Origin: an uncultured Centipeda sp. | GTDB lineage: Bacteria; Bacillota; Negativicutes; Selenomonadales; Selenomonadaceae | Length of the DNA stretch: 31,477 nucleotides | Direction: 5' to 3' | NCBI GenBank assembly: GCA_905372865.1 | Contig: CAJPQT010000024.1 | Location: 1 to 31,477, forward strand | Part shown: one piece after another, positions 16,681 through 24,366 of the stretch | Layout: every line of letters begins with the position of its first letter | How positions within the stretch are numbered: the stretch's first letter is position 1 | Notes under the pieces: generated by a model | The model's database searches: none | What the model was told of the DNA's origin: nothing | What the model saw: the letters and a program-made list of their open reading frames with translations, nothing else | Position numbers and translations under genes: made by a program

Positions 16681-16687
16681 GAATTTC

Positions 16688-16717
16688 TTGACATACGATA
16701 TTGTTGCCCTGTATAAT
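16688..16717 (+). promoter_or_regulatory. Consensus promoter of the S1-domain gene
   Basis: Both hexamers are perfect: TTGACA (16688-16693) and TATAAT (16712-16717), 18 bp apart. The leader has a small hairpin, CGGGG (16736-16740) with CCCCG (16745-16749), and a possible 9-codon reading frame at 16729-16758 (MNAGAAPTV). Confidence 0.85.
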
Positions 16718-16778
16718 GAGCGGGTAATATGAATGCGGGGGCCGCCCCGACGGTTTGAAGTTGAAGGGAAGAGTTGTT

Positions 16779-17225
16779 TTGGCCATCGAAGTTGGCAGTG
16801 TAGTAGAGGGCGTTGTAACAGGCATCACCAATTTTGGCGCTTTTGTCGAGCTCCCCGAGGGGAAGACGGGGCTCATTCACATCTCAGAGGTTGCCGATGT
16901 CTATGTGAACGATGTGCACGATTTCCTCCGAGAGCGGGATACGGTCAAGGTCAAGGTCCTTACTGTGGACGATCGCGGCAAAATCGGTCTTTCCATCAAG
17001 GCGCTTCAGGATAAGCCTGCAGTACCTGCACAGCCGTCTGCGGCTCCTGCACGCCCCCCGCGTCCCCCGCGTGATATGCGCCGCACTGCTGCTGCACGGC
17101 AGATCGGCTCTCCCTCCTTCGAGGATAAGCTGTCACGCTTTCTGAAGGACAGTGATGAGCGGCTGACGGATCTGCGCCGCAAGACGGATTCCAAGCGCGG
17201 CGGACGCGGCTCGCGCCGTGGCTGA
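16779..17225 (+). CDS. yabR: S1-domain RNA-binding protein (YabR-like)
   Basis: A 148-aa protein with one S1 (OB-fold) RNA-binding domain at residues 1-75. The start MAIEVGSVVEGVVTGITNFG resembles YabR of Bacillus closely, followed by AFVELPEGKTGLIHISE and the closing GKIGLSIKAL. A Pro/Ala-rich linker (about 80-100) leads to a basic tail ending in KRGGRGSRRG, which should add nonspecific RNA affinity. The start is TTG 16779. It is chosen because it reproduces the YabR N-terminus and follows AAGGGA; TTG 16755 would add eight residues. It stands between divIC and tilS as in Bacillus, but has its own strong promoter and a terminator. In other Firmicutes, proteins of this kind associate with ribosomes or stalled complexes. 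Confidence 0.9.
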   Translation: MAIEVGSVVEGVVTGITNFGAFVELPEGKTGLIHISEVADVYVNDVHDFLRERDTVKVKVLTVDDRGKIGLSIKALQDKPAVPAQPSAAPARPPRPPRDMRRTAAARQIGSPSFEDKLSRFLKDSDERLTDLRRKTDSKRGGRGSRRG

Positions 17226-17288
17226 AACAGGGATGTGCTGATGCCAAAGTGACTGTGCGCACAGCGCACCTGTCGATATGAGGATAAC

Positions 17289-17318
17289 AAAGGGCACTCC
17301 GTTTGGAGTGCCCTTTTT
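17289..17318 (+). terminator. Terminator hairpin directly abutting tilS
   Basis: A perfect 12-bp stem, AAAGGGCACTCC (17289-17300) with GGAGTGCCCTTT (17305-17316), has a GTTT loop and a run of five T. It ends one base before the ATG of tilS at 17320. A second small hairpin, GTGCGC (17255-17260) with GCGCAC (17264-17269), precedes it. Confidence 0.88.
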
Positions 17319-17319
17319 C

Positions 17320-18723
17320 ATGGAGCTGATTGTGCAAAAACTTGTGGAACGCGTTTTGCGCGCGCAGGATTTTTTCCGCCCTGCGTGTACGCTCCTTGTC
17401 GCCTGTTCGGGCGGGACGGATTCGCTCGCACTGCTGGACGTCTTGGAGCGCCTGCGGGCGGCGGGCGGGGCACAGATCATCTGTGCACACTACGAACACG
17501 GGATTCGCGGCGCGGATTCCCTTGCGGATGCGCGTTTTGTCGAAGCGTTCTGTGCCGCACACGCGATTCCCTGCATCTGCAGCGCGGGCGATGTGCCTGT
17601 CTATGCGCGTACACATAGACTTTCGCTTGAGACGGCGGCACGTGTCTGCCGCTATGACTTCCTGCACCGTGTGCATGCGGAGCGCGGCTGTGACGCGATT
17701 GTCCTCGCACATCATGCGGACGATCTCGCTGAGACGGTGCTCCTGCGCATCCTGCGCGGGACGGGGCCTGCAGGGCTTGCGGCGATGCGTGTGTGGGACG
17801 GGCTGCATCTGCGGCCGCTCCTTACTGTTACGCGTGCACAGATCGAGCAGTATGCAGCCGAGCGGGGACTGGCCCCACGCCATGACGCGACCAATGACGC
17901 ATTGGACGCACGGCGCAACCGTATCCGCCATGAGCTCCTACCACAGCTTGCACGTACATACAATCCCGCCGTGCGCGATGCACTCACGCGTCTGAGTGTG
18001 CTTGCCGCCGAGGAGGATGACCTCCTTAGCGCGCTTGCACGCATGGAGTTTGAGCGTGTCGCACATCCCGAGGGCCTCTTACTCGCTGCGCTGCGTACGC
18101 TTCATCCGGCCATGCAGCGGCGCGTTCTGCGCCTTTTTTGGGCGCATAAAACGGGAGCGACGCAGGAATTCTCCTATCTCCACGAGGAGCGGATGCGTGC
18201 GCTCATTACCGCAAAGGGGGTGGCACGTGCCGAGATGCCGGGCGGGTGGCATGCCTCTGCACGCTACGGTGCCCTTACACTCACGCGCACGCCTGGGGCA
18301 CAATGCTCTGCGGAAAAAAGTGAAATTTTGCTTCCCTTAGGCGACGAATATGCTATAATGAACTTTCAGGGCATGACGTTTTATGTCAGGTGTCTGACGC
18401 ATATGACAGCGGATGATTGGCACAGGATGGAACGGCGGGACGCGGTCTATGCCGACCTCGCCCAGATGCCGTCGCTTGTCCTGCGGACGCGGCGCGCCGG
18501 AGACTATATACAGCTTCCCATCGGGCGCAGGAAAATCAAGGATGTTCTGATTGACGATAAAATCCCGCGCGAAGATAGGGATAACATCCCCCTTATTGCG
18601 ATTGCGGGGACACATGAGATTTTCTGGATGGTCGGCGGTCGGCGCAGTGTACGTGCACCGATCACGGAGTCCAGCAGCAATATTTTGAGCATTGCATTTG
18701 TGAAGGAGACGATAGCCAGATGA
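17320..18723 (+). CDS. tilS: tRNA(Ile)-lysidine synthase
   Basis: Modifies C34 of the minor tRNA-Ile(CAU) to lysidine, so that it reads AUA and is charged with isoleucine. The protein is about 467 aa. The N-terminal PP-loop ATPase has SGGTDS at residues 30-35. The middle TilS domain follows, and the C-terminal domain has LRTRRAGDYIQLPIGRRKIK then DVLIDDKIP, the usual TilS signature. The start is not certain. ATG 17320 has only GGAG inside the upstream hairpin; GTG 17332 has TGGAG six bases ahead; ATG 17278 would put the terminator hairpin inside the coding region. The stop overlaps the hpt start (ATGATG), so the two are coupled. Confidence 0.95.
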   Translation: MELIVQKLVERVLRAQDFFRPACTLLVACSGGTDSLALLDVLERLRAAGGAQIICAHYEHGIRGADSLADARFVEAFCAAHAIPCICSAGDVPVYARTHRLSLETAARVCRYDFLHRVHAERGCDAIVLAHHADDLAETVLLRILRGTGPAGLAAMRVWDGLHLRPLLTVTRAQIEQYAAERGLAPRHDATNDALDARRNRIRHELLPQLARTYNPAVRDALTRLSVLAAEEDDLLSALARMEFERVAHPEGLLLAALRTLHPAMQRRVLRLFWAHKTGATQEFSYLHEERMRALITAKGVARAEMPGGWHASARYGALTLTRTPGAQCSAEKSEILLPLGDEYAIMNFQGMTFYVRCLTHMTADDWHRMERRDAVYADLAQMPSLVLRTRRAGDYIQLPIGRRKIKDVLIDDKIPREDRDNIPLIAIAGTHEIFWMVGGRRSVRAPITESSSNILSIAFVKETIAR

Positions 18724-19265
18724 TGAGCGATGATATTGAGCGCATTTCCTTTTCTGCCGACGAGATCCGAGCGCGTGTGCAGGAACTCGGGGCGGAGATT
18801 GCACGGGATTATAAGGATGCGCCGGAGACCGTCTACTGTGTCGGAATACTGAAGGGGGCTGCGGTCTTCTTTACCGACCTCGTACGCGCCATCGACCATC
18901 CCATCGCTTTTGACTTTATGATTGTTTCCAGCTACGGTGAAGCAACCGTTTCGAGCGGTCAGGTCAAGATCCTGAAGGATCTCGATTTCTCGATCGAGGG
19001 AAAGCACGTCATCATCATCGAGGACATCATCGACTCAGGCACGACGATGCACTACCTCAAGCAGATGCTGCAGGGACGTCATCCAAAGAGCATCAAGATC
19101 TGCGCGTTCCTGTCAAAGCCGTCGCGCCGTGTGGCACCCGTGGAGATCGACTATCTTGGGCACGAGGTTCCGGACGAATTCCTCGTGGGCTACGGTCTGG
19201 ACTATGCAGAGAGATATCGGAACCTCCCCTACATTGGGGTGCTGAAGCGTTCCGTTTACGAATGA
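18720..19265 (+). CDS. hpt: Hypoxanthine phosphoribosyltransferase
   Basis: A purine-salvage enzyme that makes IMP or GMP from hypoxanthine or guanine and PRPP. The 181-aa length is normal. The PRPP-binding motif VIIIEDIIDSGTT is at residues 97-109, with the acidic pair E101/D102. The first conserved loop is GILKGAAVFFTDL, and the flexible-loop serine-tyrosine (SSYG) lies between them. The end, DYAERYRNLPYIGVLK, is typical of Firmicute Hpt. The start is ATG 18720 (or the following ATG 18723), overlapping the tilS stop; GAAGGAG lies just upstream. tilS-hpt-ftsH is the same order as in Bacillus, where TilS and HprT act together in ftsH control. Confidence 0.97.
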   Translation: MMSDDIERISFSADEIRARVQELGAEIARDYKDAPETVYCVGILKGAAVFFTDLVRAIDHPIAFDFMIVSSYGEATVSSGQVKILKDLDFSIEGKHVIIIEDIIDSGTTMHYLKQMLQGRHPKSIKICAFLSKPSRRVAPVEIDYLGHEVPDEFLVGYGLDYAERYRNLPYIGVLKRSVYE

Positions 19266-19282
19266 TGCAGAGGAGGTAGGAA

Positions 19283-21274
19283 TTGAATCAATCGATCCTT
19301 AGAAACCTTGCTTTTTATGCGCTGATGTTCTTTGTCGTGTGGACGGTTGCCGACTATATGTCGGGCAGCCATCAGACACCGCAGGCGACAGCGCTTGGCT
19401 ACAGCGACTTCAATGCAAAGGTGACGGCGGGCGAAGTGGACAAGGTCGTCATTGTCCAGAACAACATTCGCGGTACGCTCACAGATGGGACAGAGTTCAC
19501 GACGATTGCGCCCGATGCGCCGAACAGCGATCACGAACTCTACAAGCGGCTCGCAGACAAGGGCATTACGATCTCGGCGGAGAATCCGCCCGAGCCGCCG
19601 TGGTGGCAGACGATGCTCACCTCGCTCATTCCCATCGCGATTCTCATTGGATTCTGGTTCTTCATCATGCAGCAGTCTCAGATGGGCGGCGGCCGTATGA
19701 TGAACTTTGGCAAGTCGCGCGTGCGCCTGATGGTCAGCGATAAGAAGAAAGTGACGTTCGCCGATGTCGCAGGTGCAGATGAGGCGAAGCAGGAGCTTGA
19801 GGAGGTCGTTGAGTTCCTCAAGACCCCGGATAAATTTAACGAACTAGGTGCACGTATCCCGAAGGGCGTGCTGCTCTTCGGGCCTCCGGGCACGGGCAAA
19901 ACCCTCCTTGCCAAGGCGGTTGCCGGTGAGGCAGGCGTGCAGTTCTTCACCATCAGCGGTTCCGACTTCGTTGAGATGTTTGTCGGTGTCGGTGCTTCAC
20001 GCGTGCGTGACCTCTTTGAACAGGCGAAGAAGTCTGCACCGTGCATTGTGTTCATCGACGAAATCGATGCGGTCGGCCGTCAGCGCGGAGCGGGGCTCGG
20101 CGGCGGGCATGACGAGCGTGAGCAGACGCTCAATCAGCTGCTCGTTGAGATGGACGGCTTCGCCTCGAATGAGGGCATCATTATCATCGCGGCGACCAAC
20201 CGCCCCGATGTCCTTGATCCCGCGCTCCTGCGTCCCGGCCGTTTCGATCGTCAGATTGTTGTCGACAAGCCGGACGTGCGCGGCCGCGAGGCGATTTTGA
20301 AGGTGCATACGAAAGGAAAGCCGATTGCGGAGGACGCGAATCTCGATGTGCTTGCGCGCCGCACGCCCGGCTTTACGGGCGCAGATCTCAGCAATCTGGT
20401 CAATGAGGCCGCGCTCCTTGCAGCACGACGCAACAAGAAGAAGATCTACATGGCGGAGCTGGAGGAGGCGATCGAGCGTGTGCTGGCGGGCCCCGAGCGC
20501 AAATCCCACGTCATGACGGAAGAGGAGAAGCGTCTCACGGCGTACCACGAGGGTGGGCACACGCTCGTCGGGCTGCTTCTCGAGCACGCCGACCCCGTGC
20601 ACAAGGTCACAATCATCCCGCGCGGGCGTGCGGGCGGCTATATGCTCTCTCTGCCGAAGGAGGACCGCTCCTACCGTACGCGTTCGGAACTCTTTGACCG
20701 CATCAAGGTCGCACTTGGCGGGCGCGTTGCGGAGGAAGTTGTACTCGGCGAGATTAGTACGGGTGCATCGAGCGACATTCAGCAGGCGACACAGATCATT
20801 CGCAGCATGATTATGCAGTACGGCATGAGCGAGGCCATCGGTCCCATTGCCTACGGCGAGGAGAACCATCAGGTATTTCTCGGGCGTGACTTCAACCGCG
20901 ATCGCAACTACTCCGAGGAGGTCGCGGGCGAGATCGACCGCGAGGTACGCCGCTACATCGAGGAGGCATACGAGGCGTGCCGCGTCCTCATCACCGAGAA
21001 TCGCGACAAGCTTGATCTCATCGCGAGCGCATTGCTTGACCGTGAGACACTGAATGCCGCCGAACTCGAGGAACTGATGACAAAGGGCACAATCAGCGAC
21101 AAGAATAAAGACAACGATGCGGACGACACAGGAAAACCGCTGCCGATTCCCGTCGATGTCGTGATCGACGACTCCACGCAGACGAGCGAGGAGGCGGAGC
21201 ATGCCGCAGAGGACCGCCCCGCGCCCGTTCCGACAACGGAGCCGAAATTCAACGTCACCCAGTGGAATAAGTAA
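19283..21274 (+). CDS. ftsH: ATP-dependent zinc metalloprotease FtsH
   Basis: A membrane-anchored AAA+ protease of 663 aa. The first membrane segment is at about residues 8-26. An extracytoplasmic FtsH_ext domain follows, then a second segment (about 110-130, SLIPIAILIGFWFFIM). The AAA domain has Walker A GPPGTGKT at 200-207, Walker B IVFIDEID and the second region of homology ATNRPDVLDPALLRPGRFD. The zinc protease motif is HEGGH at 422-426. The acidic, Thr/Pro-rich tail after about residue 600 is variable in the family. It degrades misassembled membrane proteins and some regulators. The start is TTG 19283, after AGAGGAGGT (19270-19278). A strong terminator follows. Confidence 0.99.
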   Translation: MNQSILRNLAFYALMFFVVWTVADYMSGSHQTPQATALGYSDFNAKVTAGEVDKVVIVQNNIRGTLTDGTEFTTIAPDAPNSDHELYKRLADKGITISAENPPEPPWWQTMLTSLIPIAILIGFWFFIMQQSQMGGGRMMNFGKSRVRLMVSDKKKVTFADVAGADEAKQELEEVVEFLKTPDKFNELGARIPKGVLLFGPPGTGKTLLAKAVAGEAGVQFFTISGSDFVEMFVGVGASRVRDLFEQAKKSAPCIVFIDEIDAVGRQRGAGLGGGHDEREQTLNQLLVEMDGFASNEGIIIIAATNRPDVLDPALLRPGRFDRQIVVDKPDVRGREAILKVHTKGKPIAEDANLDVLARRTPGFTGADLSNLVNEAALLAARRNKKKIYMAELEEAIERVLAGPERKSHVMTEEEKRLTAYHEGGHTLVGLLLEHADPVHKVTIIPRGRAGGYMLSLPKEDRSYRTRSELFDRIKVALGGRVAEEVVLGEISTGASSDIQQATQIIRSMIMQYGMSEAIGPIAYGEENHQVFLGRDFNRDRNYSEEVAGEIDREVRRYIEEAYEACRVLITENRDKLDLIASALLDRETLNAAELEELMTKGTISDKNKDNDADDTGKPLPIPVDVVIDDSTQTSEEAEHAAEDRPAPVPTTEPKFNVTQWNK

Positions 21275-21289
21275 GAGAAAGCAGTCTAG

Positions 21290-21329
21290 GCGCTGCTGCG
21301 TGGACAAGATGCAGCAGCGCTTTTCCTTT
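21290..21329 (+). terminator. Intrinsic terminator after ftsH
   Basis: GCGCTGCTGC (21290-21299) pairs perfectly with GCAGCAGCGC (21311-21320) around an 11-nt loop and is followed by TTTTCCTTT. The remaining gap up to 21409 holds a partial repeat of the right arm (AGATGCAGCGCTTTC at 21361-21375) and no clear promoter. Confidence 0.85.
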
Positions 21330-21409
21330 AGAGAATATGAGATTCTTACGATAACATAAGAGATGCAGCGCTTTCAGGGTGGATGCAGAGATGTGAAAAG
21401 GGGTAGTCT

Positions 21410-23278
21410 ATGCTGTGGTACGAAGAGATTATGGAGACGGCGCAGGAGGCCGTTGACTATATTGCCGCTGCGCTTCAAGAGAGTGATGGGCTCACGGTAT
21501 CTGTACGACAGGTACTGACAGACTTCTGCACGGCAATGGATGGTGTCGCGGAATACCTGTCACGTGAGAATGGGACGCTCGTTGAAAAATGCCGTCGCTA
21601 TGCACTGAATGCCGCTCATTCAGGGACGAAGGCATTGGCGGCTGAAACGCATGAAGAGACACGAACGTTTTTTTTCTACGAAGTGCGTCCGCTCTTTTTG
21701 GATCTGCGCTGGCAGCTCGATTTGGAATATCAAATTCTGCGCCGCCCCGAACGAGCGGACACATACCTCTCAGAGACACTTGCGGCCTTCGAGGCAGCAC
21801 GCAAGCGACCGCGCCGAACGGGGTTCAAATATCGCGTATCTATTATAGTCCCTGCCTACAACAAAGTAGAGTTCTCACGTTGTGCTATCGAGAGCCTTTT
21901 CCGGCACACGGATTTTTCGCACGGCGACATCGAACTCATTACGATCAACGATGGATCGTCGGATGAAACGGGGGCGTATTTTGACAGTCTGTCGCACGAG
22001 AAGAAAATCAATCTGAAATACAACGTCTACAATCACCTCGGCTGGGGCATCGCCCGTCATATTGTTGAGGGTGAATACGTCGTCTACTTCTCCAATGACG
22101 CTGTGGCAACGCCACATTGGCTCGAAAATCTGCTTGCCGTTCATGCAGCAGAGCAGAATGTCTTCTGGGTTGTTCCAACTTGTAATTCAAACTGTATTTC
22201 GAATGCACAGGGAATCCCTGTGGATTATCCAAATACATTCGAGGCGATGGGGGAGATGGAGACCTTCGCCGCCCGTCATAATGTATCCGACCCGCTCCTC
22301 TGGGAGGAGCGGGCTGTTCTCATGCCATTTGTGAGCGTTGTGCCGAATCTCTTTGACGTGCCCGAGATCCGTGCAGACTACCGTTATACGATGTGTGACT
22401 TTGAGGACGACGACTTCTCTGCGATGCTCCGTCGTTCGGGATTCCGTCAGATCCTTGCAAAGGATACCTTCGTCCACCATTTTGGCGGGGTAACGCTGAA
22501 TGATGTGCGTTCCAAGCAAGGAAACTATAAGAGCCTTGTATCTATGCGCCCGGTCTTCTGTGAAAAGTGGAAGGTTGACCCGTGGGAATCGCGTGGGCAT
22601 CTTGCCTTTTTGGAGCATTTTTTAAAGGAGCAGGATATACGAGACTCTCACGTTCATGTACTCATGATTGAGCCGATGTTTGGCGAGGGGCTTCTGGCTG
22701 TCCGCAATTATTTTCGCAAGCTGAGGCAACGTGTGGTGATCGATGCCGTTGTGACCGATGCTCGCTATCTGTCCGATGCTCGCTCCATGGCGGACAATAT
22801 CATGCATATGGATACATTGGATCATCTCACGGAGGAGATCCATGACCTCTATGACATCATCATTATTGCTGCCCCGCTCAATAATTTGCCGATTACATGC
22901 ATTCTCCCGTTCTTCCACAGTTGCCATGAACATCTGCGTCCCAACGGCTTTGTCTACGCCTTGCTGAGAAACTACAATAGCTTTGCGCATACCATGGAGA
23001 GTCTGCCGAATGAGATACCATTACTTACCTACGATACCATTATGCCGCTCGATGGACGGCGTACATATCCGGTGGCGCGTCTTATTGCGGCGCTGCGGGC
23101 GCAGTTTACAGAGACTGCGGTACAGATTGGTTATGTGACAGGGGCACAGCATTTTGGTGCAATGGAATCCGTTGCGCAGAGCATATACGCTGCGTTGGGA
23201 ACACCGGAGAATGATAGACCATGTTTGCGTCAGTTCTTATCTGGAGACAGTGTTGTTTTTCGTATACGTAAAGTGTAG
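21410..23278 (+). CDS. Large family 2 glycosyltransferase with helical N-terminal and methyltransferase-like C-terminal parts
   Basis: A 622-aa protein in three parts. Residues 1 to about 135 are helical and of unknown family. Residues 142 to about 400 are a GT-A (GT2) domain: VSIIVPAYNK at 143-152, INDGSSDETG, then YFSNDAVATPHW, where SND (228-230) stands in the place of the metal-binding DxD. Residues from about 412 onward look like a worn class I methyltransferase fold: VLMIEPMFGEG at 417-427 resembles motif I, and DIIIIAAPLNNL and LRPNGFVYALLRN resemble motifs II/III. It probably builds a surface glycan or glycosylates protein, since the next gene makes CDP-glucose. The start ATG 21410 has AAAAGGGGT just upstream. 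It interrupts an otherwise conserved ftsH-coaX order and seems less GC-rich than its neighbours by eye, suggesting later insertion. Confidence 0.8.
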   Translation: MLWYEEIMETAQEAVDYIAAALQESDGLTVSVRQVLTDFCTAMDGVAEYLSRENGTLVEKCRRYALNAAHSGTKALAAETHEETRTFFFYEVRPLFLDLRWQLDLEYQILRRPERADTYLSETLAAFEAARKRPRRTGFKYRVSIIVPAYNKVEFSRCAIESLFRHTDFSHGDIELITINDGSSDETGAYFDSLSHEKKINLKYNVYNHLGWGIARHIVEGEYVVYFSNDAVATPHWLENLLAVHAAEQNVFWVVPTCNSNCISNAQGIPVDYPNTFEAMGEMETFAARHNVSDPLLWEERAVLMPFVSVVPNLFDVPEIRADYRYTMCDFEDDDFSAMLRRSGFRQILAKDTFVHHFGGVTLNDVRSKQGNYKSLVSMRPVFCEKWKVDPWESRGHLAFLEHFLKEQDIRDSHVHVLMIEPMFGEGLLAVRNYFRKLRQRVVIDAVVTDARYLSDARSMADNIMHMDTLDHLTEEIHDLYDIIIIAAPLNNLPITCILPFFHSCHEHLRPNGFVYALLRNYNSFAHTMESLPNEIPLLTYDTIMPLDGRRTYPVARLIAALRAQFTETAVQIGYVTGAQHFGAMESVAQSIYAALGTPENDRPCLRQFLSGDSVVFRIRKV

Positions 23279-23334
23279 GGATAGGTCACTTTATTGTCAT
23301 TTACGAAGCATTCTATGGGGAAGGGAGCAGGTGC

Positions 23335-24120
23335 ATGAAAGTCGTTATTTTGGCGGGCGGGCTTGGCACACGGATCAGCGAGGAGTCGGCACTCCGACCG
23401 AAACCCATGATCGAGATCGGCGGCAAGCCGATTCTCTGGCACATCATGAAGATCTATTCGCACTATGGGTTTCATGAGTTTGTGATCTGTCTCGGCTACA
23501 AGGGCTATATGGTCAAGGAGTATTTTGCCGACTACTACTTGCACACCTCGGATATCACCTTTGACTTCACGCGTGGGAACAGTATGACGGTGCACAACAA
23601 TGTCTCGGAACCGTGGAAGGTGACGCTCGTCGATACAGGGCTCAATGCGCAGACAGGCTGCCGCATCAAGCGGATTCAAAAGTATATCGGTGACGAACCA
23701 TTCATGTTGACTTATGGTGACGGCGTAAGCAATGTGGATCTGAATGCGCTCATCGCGGCGCATGAGGCGACAAAGGGGCAGGCAATCGTGACAATGACGG
23801 CGATCCAGCCGGGCGGCAGGTTTGGCGTGCTGGATATCGAATCCTCGACCAATGAGGTCACCCGCTTTGTTGAGAAGGCCAAGGAGGACGGTGGCTGGAT
23901 CAACGGCGGCTTTATGGTGGTAGAGCCGGCGGTATTTGACTATCTGCGTGATGATGATGCGTGTGTCTTTGAGACGGAGCCGCTTGAGACGATCGCGCGG
24001 AGCGGCGGGCTTCACGCATACAAGCATACGGGGTTCTGGCAATGCATGGACACACAGCGGGATAAGATTCGACTGGAACAGCGTTGGGAAGAGGGGAGCG
24101 CTCCATGGAAGCTGTGGTAA
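23335..24120 (+). CDS. rfbF: Glucose-1-phosphate cytidylyltransferase
   Basis: Makes CDP-glucose from glucose-1-phosphate and CTP, the first step to CDP-linked 3,6-dideoxyhexoses and related sugars of O-antigens and surface glycans. It has 261 aa, the normal length. The nucleotidyltransferase signature is VVILAGGLGTRISEES at the N-terminus with RPKPMIEIGGKPI, then the family-specific HYGFHEFVICLGYKG and a GDG (YGDGVSNVD) at the metal site. It ends GFWQCMDTQRDK near the C-terminus. The start ATG 23335 follows GGGAAGGGAG. The usual partner genes (CDP-glucose 4,6-dehydratase and later enzymes) are not downstream. Instead there is a glycosyltransferase stump, so this pathway is either completed elsewhere or broken. 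Confidence 0.95.
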   Translation: MKVVILAGGLGTRISEESALRPKPMIEIGGKPILWHIMKIYSHYGFHEFVICLGYKGYMVKEYFADYYLHTSDITFDFTRGNSMTVHNNVSEPWKVTLVDTGLNAQTGCRIKRIQKYIGDEPFMLTYGDGVSNVDLNALIAAHEATKGQAIVTMTAIQPGGRFGVLDIESSTNEVTRFVEKAKEDGGWINGGFMVVEPAVFDYLRDDDACVFETEPLETIARSGGLHAYKHTGFWQCMDTQRDKIRLEQRWEEGSAPWKLW

Positions 24121-24175
24121 TCACCCAGCGTTAATATGGGCTCCTGCTTACTTTTTGTAGAAAGGTGAGAAGCAT

Positions 24176-24253
24176 ATACCAAAGTTGAGTATTATCATTC
24201 CCGTATACAATATGAATACACACCTCAATTTTGTGCGGGCACGACGCATCTAG
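24176..24253 (+). pseudogene. 5' stump of a family 2 glycosyltransferase gene
   Basis: In one frame, from ATA 24176 (or TTG 24185) to the TAG at 24251, the product reads IPKLSIIIPVYNMNTHL and then an unrelated NFVRARRI. SIIIPVYN is the N-terminal signature of GT2 enzymes, normally at residues 4-11 after an MPK- or MKK-type start. The ribosome site AAAGGTGAG (24161-24169) is still in place six bases ahead. The ATA may be a mutated ATG. Only about 15 codons of the family remain, so this is the scar of a deletion behind rfbF. Confidence 0.65.
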
Positions 24254-24269
24254 GCGGCATGGTGCCCTT

Positions 24270-24300
24270 TTCCATAGCTATTTAGTAGAAAGCTATGGAA
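24270..24300. repeat. Isolated 10-bp inverted repeat
   Basis: TTCCATAGCT (24270-24279) and AGCTATGGAA (24291-24300) are perfect inverted copies around an 11-nt AT-rich loop. No T-run follows. It lies between the glycosyltransferase stump and the birA promoter region. Confidence 0.6.
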
Positions 24301-24325
24301 CTGCTAATAAATGAAGTCTGTCAGA

Positions 24326-24354
24326 TTGACATAGAAACTATTTTTATTTTCAAT
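24326..24354 (+). promoter_or_regulatory. Candidate promoter of the birA-coaX-dus operon
   Basis: A perfect TTGACA (24326-24331) is followed at 17 bp by TTCAAT (24349-24354, four of six). Transcription would start near 24361, so the RNA would begin almost at once with the hairpin at 24367-24408. Confidence 0.5.
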
Positions 24355-24366
24355 TTTTGTGGCGGG

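Noticed and set aside
17278..17319. tilS start at ATG 17278
   Set aside because: It would translate through a perfect terminator hairpin and add residues not found in TilS; kept only as a remote alternative.
21307..21375. Partial direct repeat AGATGCAGC(AGC)GCTTT after ftsH
   Set aside because: Two short imperfect copies only; likely a small duplication of the terminator arm, not a repeat array or CRISPR.
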